Shown: positions 34,314-43,913, counted from the stretch's first letter. The stretch: 64,000 nucleotides of DNA from Limibacter armeniacum (GCF_036880985.1 NZ_JBAJNO010000009.1:2108001-2172000); one strand, 5' to 3'. The notes: generated by a model not told the origin, from the sequence alone. Translations and numbers: made by a program.

Positions 34314-37125
34314 ACTCAGCATACTGCTTGTCTGTCAGATATTTTTGAGCAGCTTTTTGGATATCCTTTACTGTAATATTGTTAACAGTTTCTTCAAACT
34401 TAAGTATATCACTGTAAGGCTCCTGCTGATAATCCTTCTGATACATAACACTAAGCCAGAAGTTATTCTTCTTGAGTTGCTCTTTATGCTGCTCAAGAAG
34501 TGCTTGCTTGGCTTTATTGAGGTTAACTTCCTTGATCTCCTTATGCATTGACTCCATTTCCTCAAAAGTAGCACCTACCAGTTCTTCTACCCTCTCCGGA
34601 TCACACATAAAGTAAACCTGAGCTGCATATTCTGGACTTGGGTAAAAAGATACATCTGTGCCTGCCCAAGGTGAGTACACGCCTCCTCTTTCTTCTCTCA
34701 AGTCTTCTGTCAACCTAATCAGGGTAACCTGTCCCAAAATGTTCATCACCAACCTATCCTTCAACGTACTTTTAGGATAATCGCCATGCAACACTAGTAG
34801 CACAGTACTCTTTGGCTCACTTTGTTTCTTGATATCTTTCTTTACTACTCCTTTTGGCTTCTCAATACCGTTGTCCTTAAAGTTCGATTGGTAAGAAGGG
34901 TCTCCTGGCAATCCGCCAAGATACAGTTCGATCAGTGGTTTTACCTGCTCCAAATCAAAGTTTCCGACAAAGTAAAAGTGGAATCCACCTGCATTTGCAA
35001 AACGCTCCTTGTAGAAGTTATAGGCTACATCCAAATCAATCTTATCAACTTCTTCCAAAGTAGGAATATCTGCTGCTCTCAAATGGTTTTGAGAAAGCGT
35101 CTTGGCAATTACATCCTTGAAATAGGCATTCGGATCATCCAATAGATTCTTAATGGAGTTTTTAAGCTGATCTATATAAGAAGCAAAACGCTCTTCATCC
35201 TTTCTTGGAGCTGTAAATGTCAGGTAAGTCAACTGCATCATTGTCTCAAAATCCTTTGGCGCACAGCTACCTCTAACACCTTCTGTCAATTCACCAATTG
35301 AAGGAGATACACTAGCTGTATTACCTGCCAGCATTTTTGAAAGCTGCACCTCAGAAAACTCACCTAATCCACCCATTTCAACAATTCCATCTGCACGAGC
35401 TGCTGATTGGTAGTCTTCATCTTTACAAAGCGAATGACCTCCAAAACGGAATGCTGTCATACCTATTTCATCATTCTGGAAATCTGTAGGTTTCAAGGTC
35501 ACTTTCACACCATTTGAAAGTGTCCAAGTAGTAGCTCCCAAATCTGCGAACTCTTGAGTTTCAACCACCTTACCAGCTGCCGGAACATCTTCTAGCAACT
35601 GCTTGCCTGCTGCAATATCCTCATAAGGTTCCAGCTTCTCATTGGCTGCATCTTTCATGATAGCCAACAACTCGTCCTTGTTGGAAAGATCCACTTCTTC
35701 ACGTTCCGGTCCAGTAACAATCACTACTGTATTTTTGCCAGGCAACACCTTGTCTGATAGCTTGTTCACTTCCTCCAAAGTAATTCCAGGCAATACATTC
35801 TTCACAAACTGGAAGCGATATTCAATACTTGGGTTTTGGTTACCTTCTGTAAAGTTATCCACATAGTCCGCAAGCAATTGAGCCGAAGGTGTCTTGTCCC
35901 TCTCATTGTACGCTGTTTCCAACCTTGACAATAATTCGCTCTTAGCTCTTTCCAACTCCGTTGCTGTAAAGCCATGTTGTTTTACACGGTAGTTTTCTCG
36001 TAATACCAATTTTACAGCATCCTGAGTCTGATTTTCCTTTGGAGCTGTTGAAATAACATAAGCATCCTTATCAGCCAAGAAGTCTGTAAATGCTGCATAT
36101 CCATAAAGGAAAGGAGCATCAGGCTTTGTTCCGATCTCATACAAACGCATGTTCAACATCTGATTGTAAAGATTTTCAACATACTCTCTACGCAAATCCG
36201 CCTGTGTCTTCACCTTTTGCTCTGGCATCTTGGTATAGATCTGTACTGAAGTAGAAGTAGCCTCCTTATCCCTTACAATCTTTACCAGCGTTTCCTCATG
36301 ATCTGGCACTGTATATACTTCCCTTTTTCTTTCATTGGCAGGATTCTTCAGCGAACTAAACATTTCTTTGATCTGCTTTTCAACCTCTTTCCCATCAAAG
36401 TCACCAACAGCCACTACTGCCATCAGGTTGGGTCTATACCAGTCATTGTAAAAATCCCTGATACGTTGATAGTCAAAGTTCATCACCACATCCATTGTAC
36501 CGATAGGCAATCTATCTGCATAACGAGACTGATAAAGCATAATAGGAAGCACCTGATCTCTAATGCGCTCCTGCAAACCTTTACCAGAACGCCACTCTTC
36601 CTGAATCACGCCTCTTTCCTTATCAATCTCCTCTTCTTCCAGCTTAAGGCCTCCAGCCCAATCACGAAGAATCTGCATTCCCTTATCAAACTTCTCCTTA
36701 TCATCTGTCGGAATTGGAAGGATATAAGTTGTTTCATCAAAGCCTGTGCTAGCATTCAGGTCTGCACCAAACCTCACACCGATAGATTGCAGGTAATCCA
36801 CAATTCCATTCTTATCAAAGTTTTCTGAGCCATTGAATGCCATATGCTCAAGGAAGTGAGCCAATCCCAACTGATTATCATTTTCCAGAATAGAGCCCGC
36901 ATTAATCACCAGCCTTAACTCAGCCTTCTTTTCAGGCTTCTTGTTTTCAAGGATAAAATACTTCAAGCCGTTATCCAACGTACCCATGATCGTATTTTTA
37001 TCCAACGGTACTTTAGCATTGAGATCTACAGTCTCTGAGTTCTGTTGAGCTGTTCCCTTAACTGTCATAAACAGACAGACTACCAGAAGCAACAGCTGCG
37101 CTAACTTTTGAGTGTTTTTAATCAT
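34291..37125 (-). CDS. M16 family zinc metallopeptidase, secreted (third copy in window)
   Basis: A signal peptide (LLLLVVCLFMTVKGTAQ) is followed by the inverted zinc site GLAHFLEHMAFNGSENFDKN and the third ligand in ERGVIQEEWRSG. The 944-residue length gives two fused M16 halves. It resembles the peptidase at 7425-10262 closely in motif wording and length, so the two are likely paralogues. Unlike the others it is a single gene, not linked to a receptor. The 5' leader can fold: AATCTT/AAGATT and CAGCA/TGCTG nest at 37156-37186. Role probably general periplasmic peptide turnover; inferred. Confidence 0.93.
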   Translation of the reverse strand: MIKNTQKLAQLLLLVVCLFMTVKGTAQQNSETVDLNAKVPLDKNTIMGTLDNGLKYFILENKKPEKKAELRLVINAGSILENDNQLGLAHFLEHMAFNGSENFDKNGIVDYLQSIGVRFGADLNASTGFDETTYILPIPTDDKEKFDKGMQILRDWAGGLKLEEEEIDKERGVIQEEWRSGKGLQERIRDQVLPIMLYQSRYADRLPIGTMDVVMNFDYQRIRDFYNDWYRPNLMAVVAVGDFDGKEVEKQIKEMFSSLKNPANERKREVYTVPDHEETLVKIVRDKEATSTSVQIYTKMPEQKVKTQADLRREYVENLYNQMLNMRLYEIGTKPDAPFLYGYAAFTDFLADKDAYVISTAPKENQTQDAVKLVLRENYRVKQHGFTATELERAKSELLSRLETAYNERDKTPSAQLLADYVDNFTEGNQNPSIEYRFQFVKNVLPGITLEEVNKLSDKVLPGKNTVVIVTGPEREEVDLSNKDELLAIMKDAANEKLEPYEDIAAGKQLLEDVPAAGKVVETQEFADLGATTWTLSNGVKVTLKPTDFQNDEIGMTAFRFGGHSLCKDEDYQSAARADGIVEMGGLGEFSEVQLSKMLAGNTASVSPSIGELTEGVRGSCAPKDFETMMQLTYLTFTAPRKDEERFASYIDQLKNSIKNLLDDPNAYFKDVIAKTLSQNHLRAADIPTLEEVDKIDLDVAYNFYKERFANAGGFHFYFVGNFDLEQVKPLIELYLGGLPGDPSYQSNFKDNGIEKPKGVVKKDIKKQSEPKSTVLLVLHGDYPKSTLKDRLVMNILGQVTLIRLTEDLREERGGVYSPWAGTDVSFYPSPEYAAQVYFMCDPERVEELVGATFEEMESMHKEIKEVNLNKAKQALLEQHKEQLKKNNFWLSVMYQKDYQQEPYSDILKFEETVNNITVKDIQKAAQKYLTDKQYAEFILSPKE

Positions 37126-37403
37126 GATAGTTCAAAAAGATATTATATGTGTTAGAATCTTCAGCAGGTTTGCTGATCGAAAGATTTTCTGCATAATAGA
37201 AATACAGAAAATGAAATTTTGGATGAAAGTAAGTCTTTTTGAAAGGAGAAGAAATGAAGATTATTTTTTTTCCGTAAAAGGTTAAAAAGTGGTCCGAATG
37301 GCTATAAAAATCAATAATTAAAGTCAAAAAAACTTAAAAGCATTACATTTGCGAGCTTCTATATTACTAGTAATTTTAAAACTAAACCATTTCACACACC
37401 TCT

Positions 37404-38666
37404 ATGAAAATTCTTTACTCAATTATCATTTGTATTTTCGTACTTCAACAAGCCTACTCACAATCCAATTACCAACCTGCAACAGTTATTGACTCTAAAT
37501 CTGATACACTACTTGGATGGGTTGATTATAGAGATTGGGACATTAACCCTAAAGAAATAAGCTTCAAAAAAACACTTGAAGAAGATGCTATAATATTAAC
37601 ACCTACTGATATCTCAGCCTTCTCTGTTCAAGGTGAAACATATAAAAGTGCATTGGTTGAAATTGAAACTAGTTCTAGAAATACTCAGACCTTAAGTTCA
37701 AGCCCTTCAATACAGACAATTACTGCACAGGTTTTTTTACAAGAGTTATTCAATCGTCAGAAAAAGCTTTTTCACCTAAAAAATCAAGATAGGGCTAACT
37801 TTTTCTATATCGTACAAAATGATAGTACTTATAAGCTTTTGATCTATAAAAAGTATTTGAGCAAACAAAATAGCAGACAATTAACAAGAAACGTAATCGC
37901 TGAAAATAAGAAGTATCAGGGACAACTGAGGTTTTACTTTCAAGATTTGCCATCCATACACAAAAGAGTGAATCAAACAGAGTATACACGTAAAAGTATG
38001 GAAGAACTCTTCCAAGAATATTATTTGAAGAGTCACCCTGAAGCAGTACAAGCAAATAAACCACAGAAAAATACTACTGACTTATATATAGTAGCTGGAG
38101 CGGGGTTATCATCCTTAGCATTAGAAGGCGAAATGTTTAGAGAACTCCCTCAAAACTTAAATACAGTTAGCTACTTTGCAGGAGTCTCACTTGATATTTC
38201 ATTACCCAGAAATCTAGCTAAATGGTCGATAAATAATGAGTTAACTCTAAATAATTATAATTACAAAGGCAACTATAAAGATTATACTAATGAAGACCGC
38301 TATATAATTACAGACTCAGAAATCGATTACACATATCTTAGAATTGCTAATATGGTCAGATACCGATTTGGAATTAAAAATAATCGTTTCTTTTACATCA
38401 ATGTAGGTGTATCAAATGGCTTTGCTGTAATCGCAAAAAATACTTCTCTTACAAATAATCGTTACTACTCAACCAATACGATAGAAGAAGGAAAAGCCAT
38501 CGCTGAAACTAGACGACTTGAGCAAGGTTATCTAATTGGCCTAGGAACTAAGTTTGGTAAATACCTGATTGAAACTCGTTTTGAACAAGGGAATGGTATG
38601 TCTGCTTATAGCTTCGGTAAATCTACAACGACACATGGCTCTCTCTTACTTGGCTATCAGTTCTGA
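37404..38666 (+). CDS. Outer-membrane beta-barrel-like protein, function unknown
   Basis: A signal peptide (to about residue 19, QAYSQ) is followed by an N-terminal region with SKSDTLLGWVDYRDWDINPK, a phrase I associate with uncharacterised secreted proteins of Cytophagales. From about residue 225 the sequence looks like an 8-10 strand outer-membrane barrel (alternating Tyr, Gly and aromatic residues, for example DYTYLRIANMVRYRFGIKNN), ending in LLLGYQF with the C-terminal Phe usual for outer-membrane insertion. The gene is more AT-rich than its neighbours. A TACATTTG -7 element lies at 37344-37351 without a clear -33. No function can be given. Confidence 0.8.
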   Translation: MKILYSIIICIFVLQQAYSQSNYQPATVIDSKSDTLLGWVDYRDWDINPKEISFKKTLEEDAIILTPTDISAFSVQGETYKSALVEIETSSRNTQTLSSSPSIQTITAQVFLQELFNRQKKLFHLKNQDRANFFYIVQNDSTYKLLIYKKYLSKQNSRQLTRNVIAENKKYQGQLRFYFQDLPSIHKRVNQTEYTRKSMEELFQEYYLKSHPEAVQANKPQKNTTDLYIVAGAGLSSLALEGEMFRELPQNLNTVSYFAGVSLDISLPRNLAKWSINNELTLNNYNYKGNYKDYTNEDRYIITDSEIDYTYLRIANMVRYRFGIKNNRFFYINVGVSNGFAVIAKNTSLTNNRYYSTNTIEEGKAIAETRRLEQGYLIGLGTKFGKYLIETRFEQGNGMSAYSFGKSTTTHGSLLLGYQF

Positions 38667-38685
38667 TAGCCCCCTTCTGTTTTCT
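38652..38685 (+). terminator. Perfect 20-base palindrome over the stop codon, probable terminator
   Basis: GGCTATCAG and CTGATAGCC pair perfectly across a TT centre (38652-38671), covering the TGA stop codon, followed by a pyrimidine-rich tract CCCTTCTGTTTTCTT. A second weaker hairpin (CTTCTG/CAGAAG) follows at 38674-38701. Confidence 0.5.
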
Positions 38686-38767
38686 TATACAAAAGCAGAA
38701 GAAGATGTATAAAGATCCCTCACTTCTTAAGAAGCCTAATAGGTAGGAAAGGTTAACTTATTGTCGC

Positions 38768-39234
38768 TTACATAAATTCTGTCAACAGTATATACATTAC
38801 GCTACATAATCCATATGCTGCTCCAAGTGCAAGCGCTGAACTTGCCAGTAAAATGCCATTAGCGCCCCGAGAACCATCCGTGTAATAATCATCCAATATC
38901 AAATCACTTGGATCTTTAGGATTATATATCACTTCCACTTCTTCAAAATCTACCTCTTCATACCTTTTTTTGGAACTAACCCTAAACAACCTACCATCCT
39001 CAGTGTTAAACTCAACTACTGCTAGATAGTCTACCAATGTTGGTGTTGAAGTACCTTACCTGCTTCGACTATGATCGATAACCGAGAGCTTTCCGACTAC
39101 TTTACCAATGGTTCTGATCCCATTCTCCAAAATGTTTTTTTCATATTGATTTCATCAATTCCTACTCGGTAGGTAACGAAACTCATCAACCCACAAACAA
39201 ACAGCAGTAAACCGCTCAGTTATAAATCATTCAT
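38768..39234 (-). pseudogene. Decayed DUF3592-like membrane protein gene
   Basis: The open part (from a TTG at 39037) encodes DYLAVVEFNTEDGRLFRV..., VEVIYNPKDPSDLILDDYY and a C-terminal membrane helix, which is the second half of a DUF3592 protein. Continuing upstream in the same frame gives NILENGIRTIGKVVGKLSV, the expected preceding part, but interrupted by TAA at 39056-39058. Further upstream the hydrophobic helix (SGLLLFVCGLMSFV) is in a different frame, with a shift between about 39140 and 39180, and an ATG at 39234 is followed by a TAA at 39220-39222. So there are three separate lesions. The family name is from the motif pattern. Confidence 0.65.
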
Positions 39235-39502
39235 CAGTCAAAAAATTATAGTTAAGCTATTGATAAAAATCATGGCACATTAAGAATACTTCATTCTTGG
39301 TTTTGTTCAAATTTCAGATTCTAAAGACCCATCCTATCAATTAATATTTTCACCAATCAGATAAACCGACACCTCTGGTTCTTGTTTAATCAACAGGCTG
39401 GAGATCTTTATTGACCTGTTTGCTGTCCAATTTATTACAGGGAAATTGTTAACTTCGTTTCCTTACTGAAAGAACTATAAAAACCACTTCTTAAAATTTT
39501 TT

Positions 39503-40282
39503 ATGAACAGAATAGACAGACTGTTTCAGGAAAAACAACATGATATCCTGAACGTGTATTTTACAGCAGGTTACCCACAATTGGAGGATACCATGCACAT
39601 CATTACGGCACTTGATAAAGCTGGAGCTGACTTAATCGAAATTGGCATGCCGTATTCAGACCCAGTTGCGGATGGGCCTACCATTCAAGCCAGTAACCAA
39701 ACAGCCTTGGATAATGGTATGACGATCCATAAGCTTTTTGAGCAGCTAAAAACACTGCGCCAAAAAAGTGACATCCCTGTGGTATTGATGGGCTACGTAA
39801 ACCCTGTGGTACAGTATGGACTTGAGCGTTTCTGCATGGCTTGTGCTGAAGTTGGAATTGATGGTGTCATCCTTCCAGACCTGCCAATGCAAGAGTATGT
39901 TGAAGAGTATAAGACTGTTTTTGAAAAGCATGGCTTACACAACGTATTCCTGATCTCACCGCAAACTTCGGAAGAACGTATTCGCCAAATTGATGAAAAC
40001 TCTTCAGGGTTTATCTACATGGTATCTTCATCAAGTATTACAGGTGCTAAAACAGATATTACAGAAGGGCAACGTGCCTACTTCAAGCGTGTAGAAGATA
40101 TGCAGCTGAAGAACCCACGTCTGATCGGTTTTGGTATTTCCAACCATGAGACGTTTAAAGAAGCTTGTAGCTCTGCTAGTGGGGCCATTATCGGAAGTGC
40201 TTTTATCAAGCTACTCGCTGACAGCAAAGACTTGGAAGGTGATATCAATCGCTTTGTAAAAAGCGTAAAGGAAGGTAAGTGA
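39503..40282 (+). CDS. trpA: Tryptophan synthase alpha subunit
   Basis: Cleaves indole-3-glycerol phosphate to indole and glyceraldehyde 3-phosphate, passing indole to TrpB. The catalytic pair is visible: Glu46 in DLIEIGMPYSDPVADGP and Asp57 in the same phrase. The TIM-barrel phosphate-binding parts SSSITGAKTD and GFGISN are present, and the 259-residue length is normal. The gene is alone: no trpB or other trp gene flanks it in this window, the upstream gene being a pseudogene and the downstream one convergent. It ends in a strong bidirectional terminator. Confidence 0.96.
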   Translation: MNRIDRLFQEKQHDILNVYFTAGYPQLEDTMHIITALDKAGADLIEIGMPYSDPVADGPTIQASNQTALDNGMTIHKLFEQLKTLRQKSDIPVVLMGYVNPVVQYGLERFCMACAEVGIDGVILPDLPMQEYVEEYKTVFEKHGLHNVFLISPQTSEERIRQIDENSSGFIYMVSSSSITGAKTDITEGQRAYFKRVEDMQLKNPRLIGFGISNHETFKEACSSASGAIIGSAFIKLLADSKDLEGDINRFVKSVKEGK

Positions 40283-40303
40283 ACTTCACTTATATTAAAG
40301 GAC

Positions 40304-40348
40304 AAAAAATAAGACTTGAGATAACATGTATCCCAAGTCTTATTTTTT
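40304..40348. terminator. Bidirectional terminator between trpA and the E2 gene
   Basis: A long stem (AAAAATAAGACTTG with CAAGTCTTATTTTT, extended inwards by GATA/TATC) with A-run on one side and T-run on the other serves both convergent genes. It starts 21 bases after the trpA stop codon and ends 24 bases from the E2 stop codon. Confidence 0.9.
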
Positions 40349-40372
40349 TATCTATTGCCTAGTACTTGACAG

Positions 40373-41683
40373 TTAAACCGTTTGGTTCATATCCCACTGC
40401 TCAAGGTAGTCACATACTCTACGTACAAACATACCACCCAATGCGCCATCTACTACTCTGTGGTCATAAGAGTGTGAGAAGTAACACATTTGACGGATAC
40501 CAATCAGGTCTCCTTGAGGAGTTTCAATTACAGCTGGCTTTTTCTTGATAGCACCTACTGCCATAATCGCTACCTGTGGTTGGTTGATGATTGGTGTACC
40601 GATTGTATTACCAAATGAACCAATATTAGAAAGTGTATAAGTACCTCCTTGTAGATCTTCTGCCTTCAGCTTGTTCTCTCTCGCTCTGTAAGCCAAGTCA
40701 TTAATGGCCATTGCCAATCCACTTAAGCTCAATCTATCAGCATTTTTGATAACTGGCACAATCAGGTTACCTGAAGGTAACGCTACAGCCATACCAATGT
40801 TGATGTCTTTTTTCTTGATAATTCTGTTGCCATCCACCTGAACGTTAATCATCGGGAAGTCCTTGATCGCTTTGGCAATTGCTTGTATAAGAATAGGCAT
40901 AAACGTCAGTGACTGACCTTCACGCTTCTTGAACTCATTCTTCCACTTGTTTCTCCAGTTTACGATGTTTGTCAGGTCTGCTTCTACACATGAAGTTACG
41001 TGAGGCGCTGTATGTTTAGAGGCTACCATTCTGTCGGCAATCATCTTACGCATACGGTCCATCTCAATAATCTCATCTGTACCACCCACTGAAACTGCTG
41101 GTGCTACAGGTTTAGGAGCAGGAGTTGATGGCTGAGCAGCTACTGCTGGTTGTGCTGTTGGCTGAACAACTGCACCTCCATTCTTACGATCTTTTACGTA
41201 AGCTAGCATATCTTTCTTAGTCAGGCGGCCATCTTTGCCTGTACCTGGAATTGTATCCAACTCTGCCGCAGGGATTCCCTCTTCTCTAGCAATGCTCTTT
41301 ACCAAAGGTGAATAAAAACGGTCTCCACTTACAGCTGTTGCTTGTGCAGCTGGCTGAGCTACCGCCGTTTCAGTCTGAACAGTTGTTGTCTGTGTTTCTG
41401 CCGTTTCAGCTGCAGGTGTAGCCACTGTTTCACTACCTTCACCCTCTACCTCAATAATAGCAATTGGGTGTCCTACTTGAGCTACGTCTCCTTCTTTTAC
41501 TAGAATTTCCTTGATAATGCCATCCTGAAGTGCAGGGACTTCTGTATCTACTTTATCCGTAGCTACTTCCAGTACTGACTCATCAGTTTCAATTTTATCT
41601 CCAACGTTTTTCAGCCAAGTAAGAACGGTTGCTTCAAATACGCTCTCACCCATAGCTGGCAAAACCATTTCAACAAGTGCCAT
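40373..41683 (-). CDS. 2-oxoacid dehydrogenase dihydrolipoyl acyltransferase (E2)
   Basis: Core acyltransferase of a pyruvate, branched-chain 2-oxoacid or 2-oxoglutarate dehydrogenase complex. Domains: one lipoyl domain (1-78; lipoylated Lys44 in EVATDKVDTEVPA), an Ala/Thr/Gln/Pro-rich linker (85-118), a peripheral-subunit-binding domain (about 122-160; YSPLVKSIAREEGI), a second linker, and the catalytic domain (about 200-436) with SHSYDHRVVDGA holding the active-site His and Asp. At 436 residues with a single lipoyl domain it looks most like the branched-chain type, but the substrate is not certain. No E1 or E3 gene is adjacent. A TATTTTTG -7 element lies at 41730-41737 without a clear -33. 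Confidence 0.93.
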   Translation of the reverse strand: MALVEMVLPAMGESVFEATVLTWLKNVGDKIETDESVLEVATDKVDTEVPALQDGIIKEILVKEGDVAQVGHPIAIIEVEGEGSETVATPAAETAETQTTTVQTETAVAQPAAQATAVSGDRFYSPLVKSIAREEGIPAAELDTIPGTGKDGRLTKKDMLAYVKDRKNGGAVVQPTAQPAVAAQPSTPAPKPVAPAVSVGGTDEIIEMDRMRKMIADRMVASKHTAPHVTSCVEADLTNIVNWRNKWKNEFKKREGQSLTFMPILIQAIAKAIKDFPMINVQVDGNRIIKKKDINIGMAVALPSGNLIVPVIKNADRLSLSGLAMAINDLAYRARENKLKAEDLQGGTYTLSNIGSFGNTIGTPIINQPQVAIMAVGAIKKKPAVIETPQGDLIGIRQMCYFSHSYDHRVVDGALGGMFVRRVCDYLEQWDMNQTV

Positions 41684-42270
41684 AGATCTGTATGTTTTTA
41701 TTGCGTAATAACTCCATCAGTGTTGCGGACAAAAATAGTAATTAAGTTGGATAATGATTTGAACTTCAGAAATATATTATTAGTTGTATTATTTACAATT
41801 ATATACAAACATAAAAACAACAATTATCAGAATTTAATTTCATTTATTTAAAATAATCAAAATTTAATTTCACCAAGAGGTGATTTACTGCATCCAAAAA
41901 TGGATTTTTTGAGAAAAAAATTTCATAAAAAACACTATCTAAAAGGTCTAAATAACGACCTCATAACAGTTTACACTTCATCAAAAATTGGATATTTTTG
42001 ACAAAGCCCAATGCATCATTGGCTTTTACAATGAAATTTAAAATCTGATTTTGACAGGATTTTTTTTGGGAGAAAAGGATGTATCGCCAAAAAATATCAT
42101 TCCATCTTACTTGTATCAAAAAATAAGGAGGATATAGCAATCAGAAAAATAGTTCAGTTTCAACAATTGTATTCTTATGTTTGTTTCTAGAAAATGAGGG
42201 AAACCAAAATAGCCTGGCTTTCTCTGCAATAAGGGTGATGATGAACCCTTTACGAAAAAGATGTCCTTAT
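41684..42270. other. 587-base AT-rich gap between divergent genes
   Basis: No gene recognised. It contains possible promoters for both flanking genes, two copies of AATTTAATTTCA (about 41832 and 41860), the small dyad GGTC-N8-GACC (41945-41960), and an imperfect hairpin AAGCCCAATG/CATTGGCTT (42004-42025). Confidence 0.55.
42153..42183 (+). promoter_or_regulatory. Possible promoter of the YjjG-like gene
   Basis: TATGTTTG (42176-42183) matches TAnnTTTG; 20 bases upstream stands TTC (42153-42155) instead of TTG. Transcription from here would start near 42190, inside the longest open frame, supporting the later ATG at 42271. Confidence 0.4.
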
Positions 42271-42984
42271 ATGAACCTGAAAAGAAATACTTTCAAGCAC
42301 CTTTTCTTTGACCTAGACCATACACTTTGGGATTTTGAACGGTGTTCTGAAGAAACACTAGAAGAATTGTATGACATTCACCGTGTTGATTTGCTGAGCA
42401 AAGGGTCTGCATCTAAAGACCACTTTATCGCTGCTTTTCGCAAAATCAACGCTGAGTTGTGGTCACATTACAACGAGAGTCGTATCACAAAAGAGACTAT
42501 TCGTGATCGTCGCTTCCCGATGATGTTTGAGTTGTTGAACATCCCTGCGGCAGTATGCCCTGCCAATCTTGGAAAAGAATACCTCGAACGATGCCCTAAA
42601 AAGCCTTACCTGATTCCGGATACCATTGAAGCATTGGAGCACTTGCAAAACAAGTATTACCTGCATATCCTGACCAATGGCTTTGCAGATGTACAAAGCA
42701 CAAAGATGCGTTACTCCAATATCTTTCACTACTTCAATTCTGTGGTAACTTCTGAGTGTACAGGACACAAGAAGCCTAGCAAGGAGATCTTTGAGTTTGC
42801 CATGAAACAGGCAGGTGCAGCCGCTGACCAAAGTGCCATGATTGGAGATAACCTCAACACTGATATTGTGGGAGCCAATAATGCAGGCATGTTTTCAGTT
42901 TACTACAATCCTGATGCTGTAGAACACAACGAATACGTTGGCGCCGAAATCATCTCTCTAAAAGAGTTAATTGAGTTATTCTAG
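42271..42984 (+). CDS. YjjG/YfnB family HAD nucleotidase
   Basis: HAD phosphatase of the YjjG type, which dephosphorylates (often non-canonical) pyrimidine nucleotides. The open frame begins at 42181 with TTG, but family members start just before the HLFFDLDHTLWDFE motif, so the ATG at 42271 is chosen (238 residues). Further motifs: ILTNGF (II), GHKKPSKEIFEFAMKQAG (III, Lys) and MIGDNLNTDIVGANNAGM (IV). The wording DLDHTLWDFE and GHKKPSKEIF is typical of TIGR02254. It stands alone, convergent with an HD hydrolase gene. Confidence 0.92.
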   Translation: MNLKRNTFKHLFFDLDHTLWDFERCSEETLEELYDIHRVDLLSKGSASKDHFIAAFRKINAELWSHYNESRITKETIRDRRFPMMFELLNIPAAVCPANLGKEYLERCPKKPYLIPDTIEALEHLQNKYYLHILTNGFADVQSTKMRYSNIFHYFNSVVTSECTGHKKPSKEIFEFAMKQAGAAADQSAMIGDNLNTDIVGANNAGMFSVYYNPDAVEHNEYVGAEIISLKELIELF

Positions 42985-42993
42985 ATATAAGTG

Positions 42994-43035
42994 AAAAAGA
43001 CATTAGATAAGAGACTGAATCCCAAATCTAATGTC
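42994..43035 (-). terminator. Terminator of the HD hydrolase gene
   Basis: GACATTAGAT and ATCTAATGTC (42999-43008, 43026-43035) pair perfectly over 10 bp. On the minus strand the stem is followed by TTTTT. It lies between the convergent YjjG-like and HD genes. Confidence 0.8.
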
Positions 43036-43042
43036 TTCCACC

Positions 43043-43696
43043 TTATCTTTTACCTTCCCATTCCTGATAGAACTGCTCCAAAAACATCTCCATATAGCGG
43101 TGTCTTTCTTCTGCAATTCTTTTTCCCGTTACGGTATTCATACGATCCTTCAATAAAAGGAGCTTCTCATAGAAATGGTTGATCGTAGGCGCTGTATTTT
43201 TCTTGTAAGACTCAAAGTCATCATGCATTACTGGTGGTATCTCAGGGTTATAAATTTCCCGTTGTTTAAAGCCTCCATAAGCAAATGTTCTCGCAATTCC
43301 GATCGCACCAATGGCATCCAACCTATCAGCATCCTGCACCACTTTCCCTTCCAATGTCGTCATGACTGATTGTGTGCCTGCACCTTTGAAAGACACATTG
43401 GCTACAATTTCACAAACCTTTTCCACTGTTTCGGTGTCTGCCCCTACTTCTACCAACCAGTTTCGTGTCTGTTTTGGCCCTTCATCCAAGCTTCCATTAT
43501 GGAATTTGTGATCTGCAATATCGTGCAGCAAGGCTCCTAGCTCAACAATAAAAGTGTCAGCGCCTTCAGCTTCAGCGATGCTGATAGCACTTTTCCATAC
43601 ACGGTAGATATGCCACCAGTCATGCCCTGATCCTTCTCCTTCAAATTTCGCCTTGATAAATGAGGCTGTCTTCTCAATTATAGTCTGTTTGTCCAT
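43043..43696 (-). CDS. HD domain metal-dependent phosphohydrolase (YpgQ/YedJ-like)
   Basis: Cytoplasmic HD-superfamily hydrolase, 217 residues. Metal ligands are visible in order: GHDWWHIYRVW (His), ALLHDIADHKF (His-Asp pair) and VVQDADRLDAIGAIGIART (Asp). The wording GHDWWHI and DADRLDAIGAIGI is typical of the YedJ/YpgQ group, some members of which hydrolyse nucleoside triphosphates. The C-terminal part includes YEKLLLLKDRMNTVTGKRIA, also typical. It is single, with its own terminator. The exact substrate is not evident. Confidence 0.9.
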   Translation of the reverse strand: MDKQTIIEKTASFIKAKFEGEGSGHDWWHIYRVWKSAISIAEAEGADTFIVELGALLHDIADHKFHNGSLDEGPKQTRNWLVEVGADTETVEKVCEIVANVSFKGAGTQSVMTTLEGKVVQDADRLDAIGAIGIARTFAYGGFKQREIYNPEIPPVMHDDFESYKKNTAPTINHFYEKLLLLKDRMNTVTGKRIAEERHRYMEMFLEQFYQEWEGKR

Positions 43697-43784
43697 TTAG
43701 CAGATTGGTTATGTTCTGGAATGGCAAAGATAAAAATACCTCAGTTTCAGAAGTAAGATTAACTTGATTTATAGCCCCCCTAAA

Positions 43785-43812
43785 ACAAAAAAAGACCGCT
43801 AGTGGATAGCGG
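43785..43812 (-). terminator. Terminator of the DUF4153 gene
   Basis: CCGCTA and TAGCGG (43796-43801, 43807-43812) with a 5-base loop; read on the minus strand the stem is followed by TCTTTTTTTG. It lies about 100 bases past the stop codon of the membrane-protein gene. Confidence 0.75.
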
Positions 43813-43913
43813 CCTGATCGGACTGTTTGGTTTATTTGCTAAAATGTATATTGAAATATTTTTAGCTTCATCATTGTTACTTTAAGATAAGTCATTAACA
43901 ATTGCTTTCAAAA

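Noticed and set aside
36298-36828. 176-codon frame on the plus strand within the third M16 gene
   Set aside because: It is antisense to a well-conserved peptidase, shows no family resemblance and has unlikely composition (many His, Cys and Ile).
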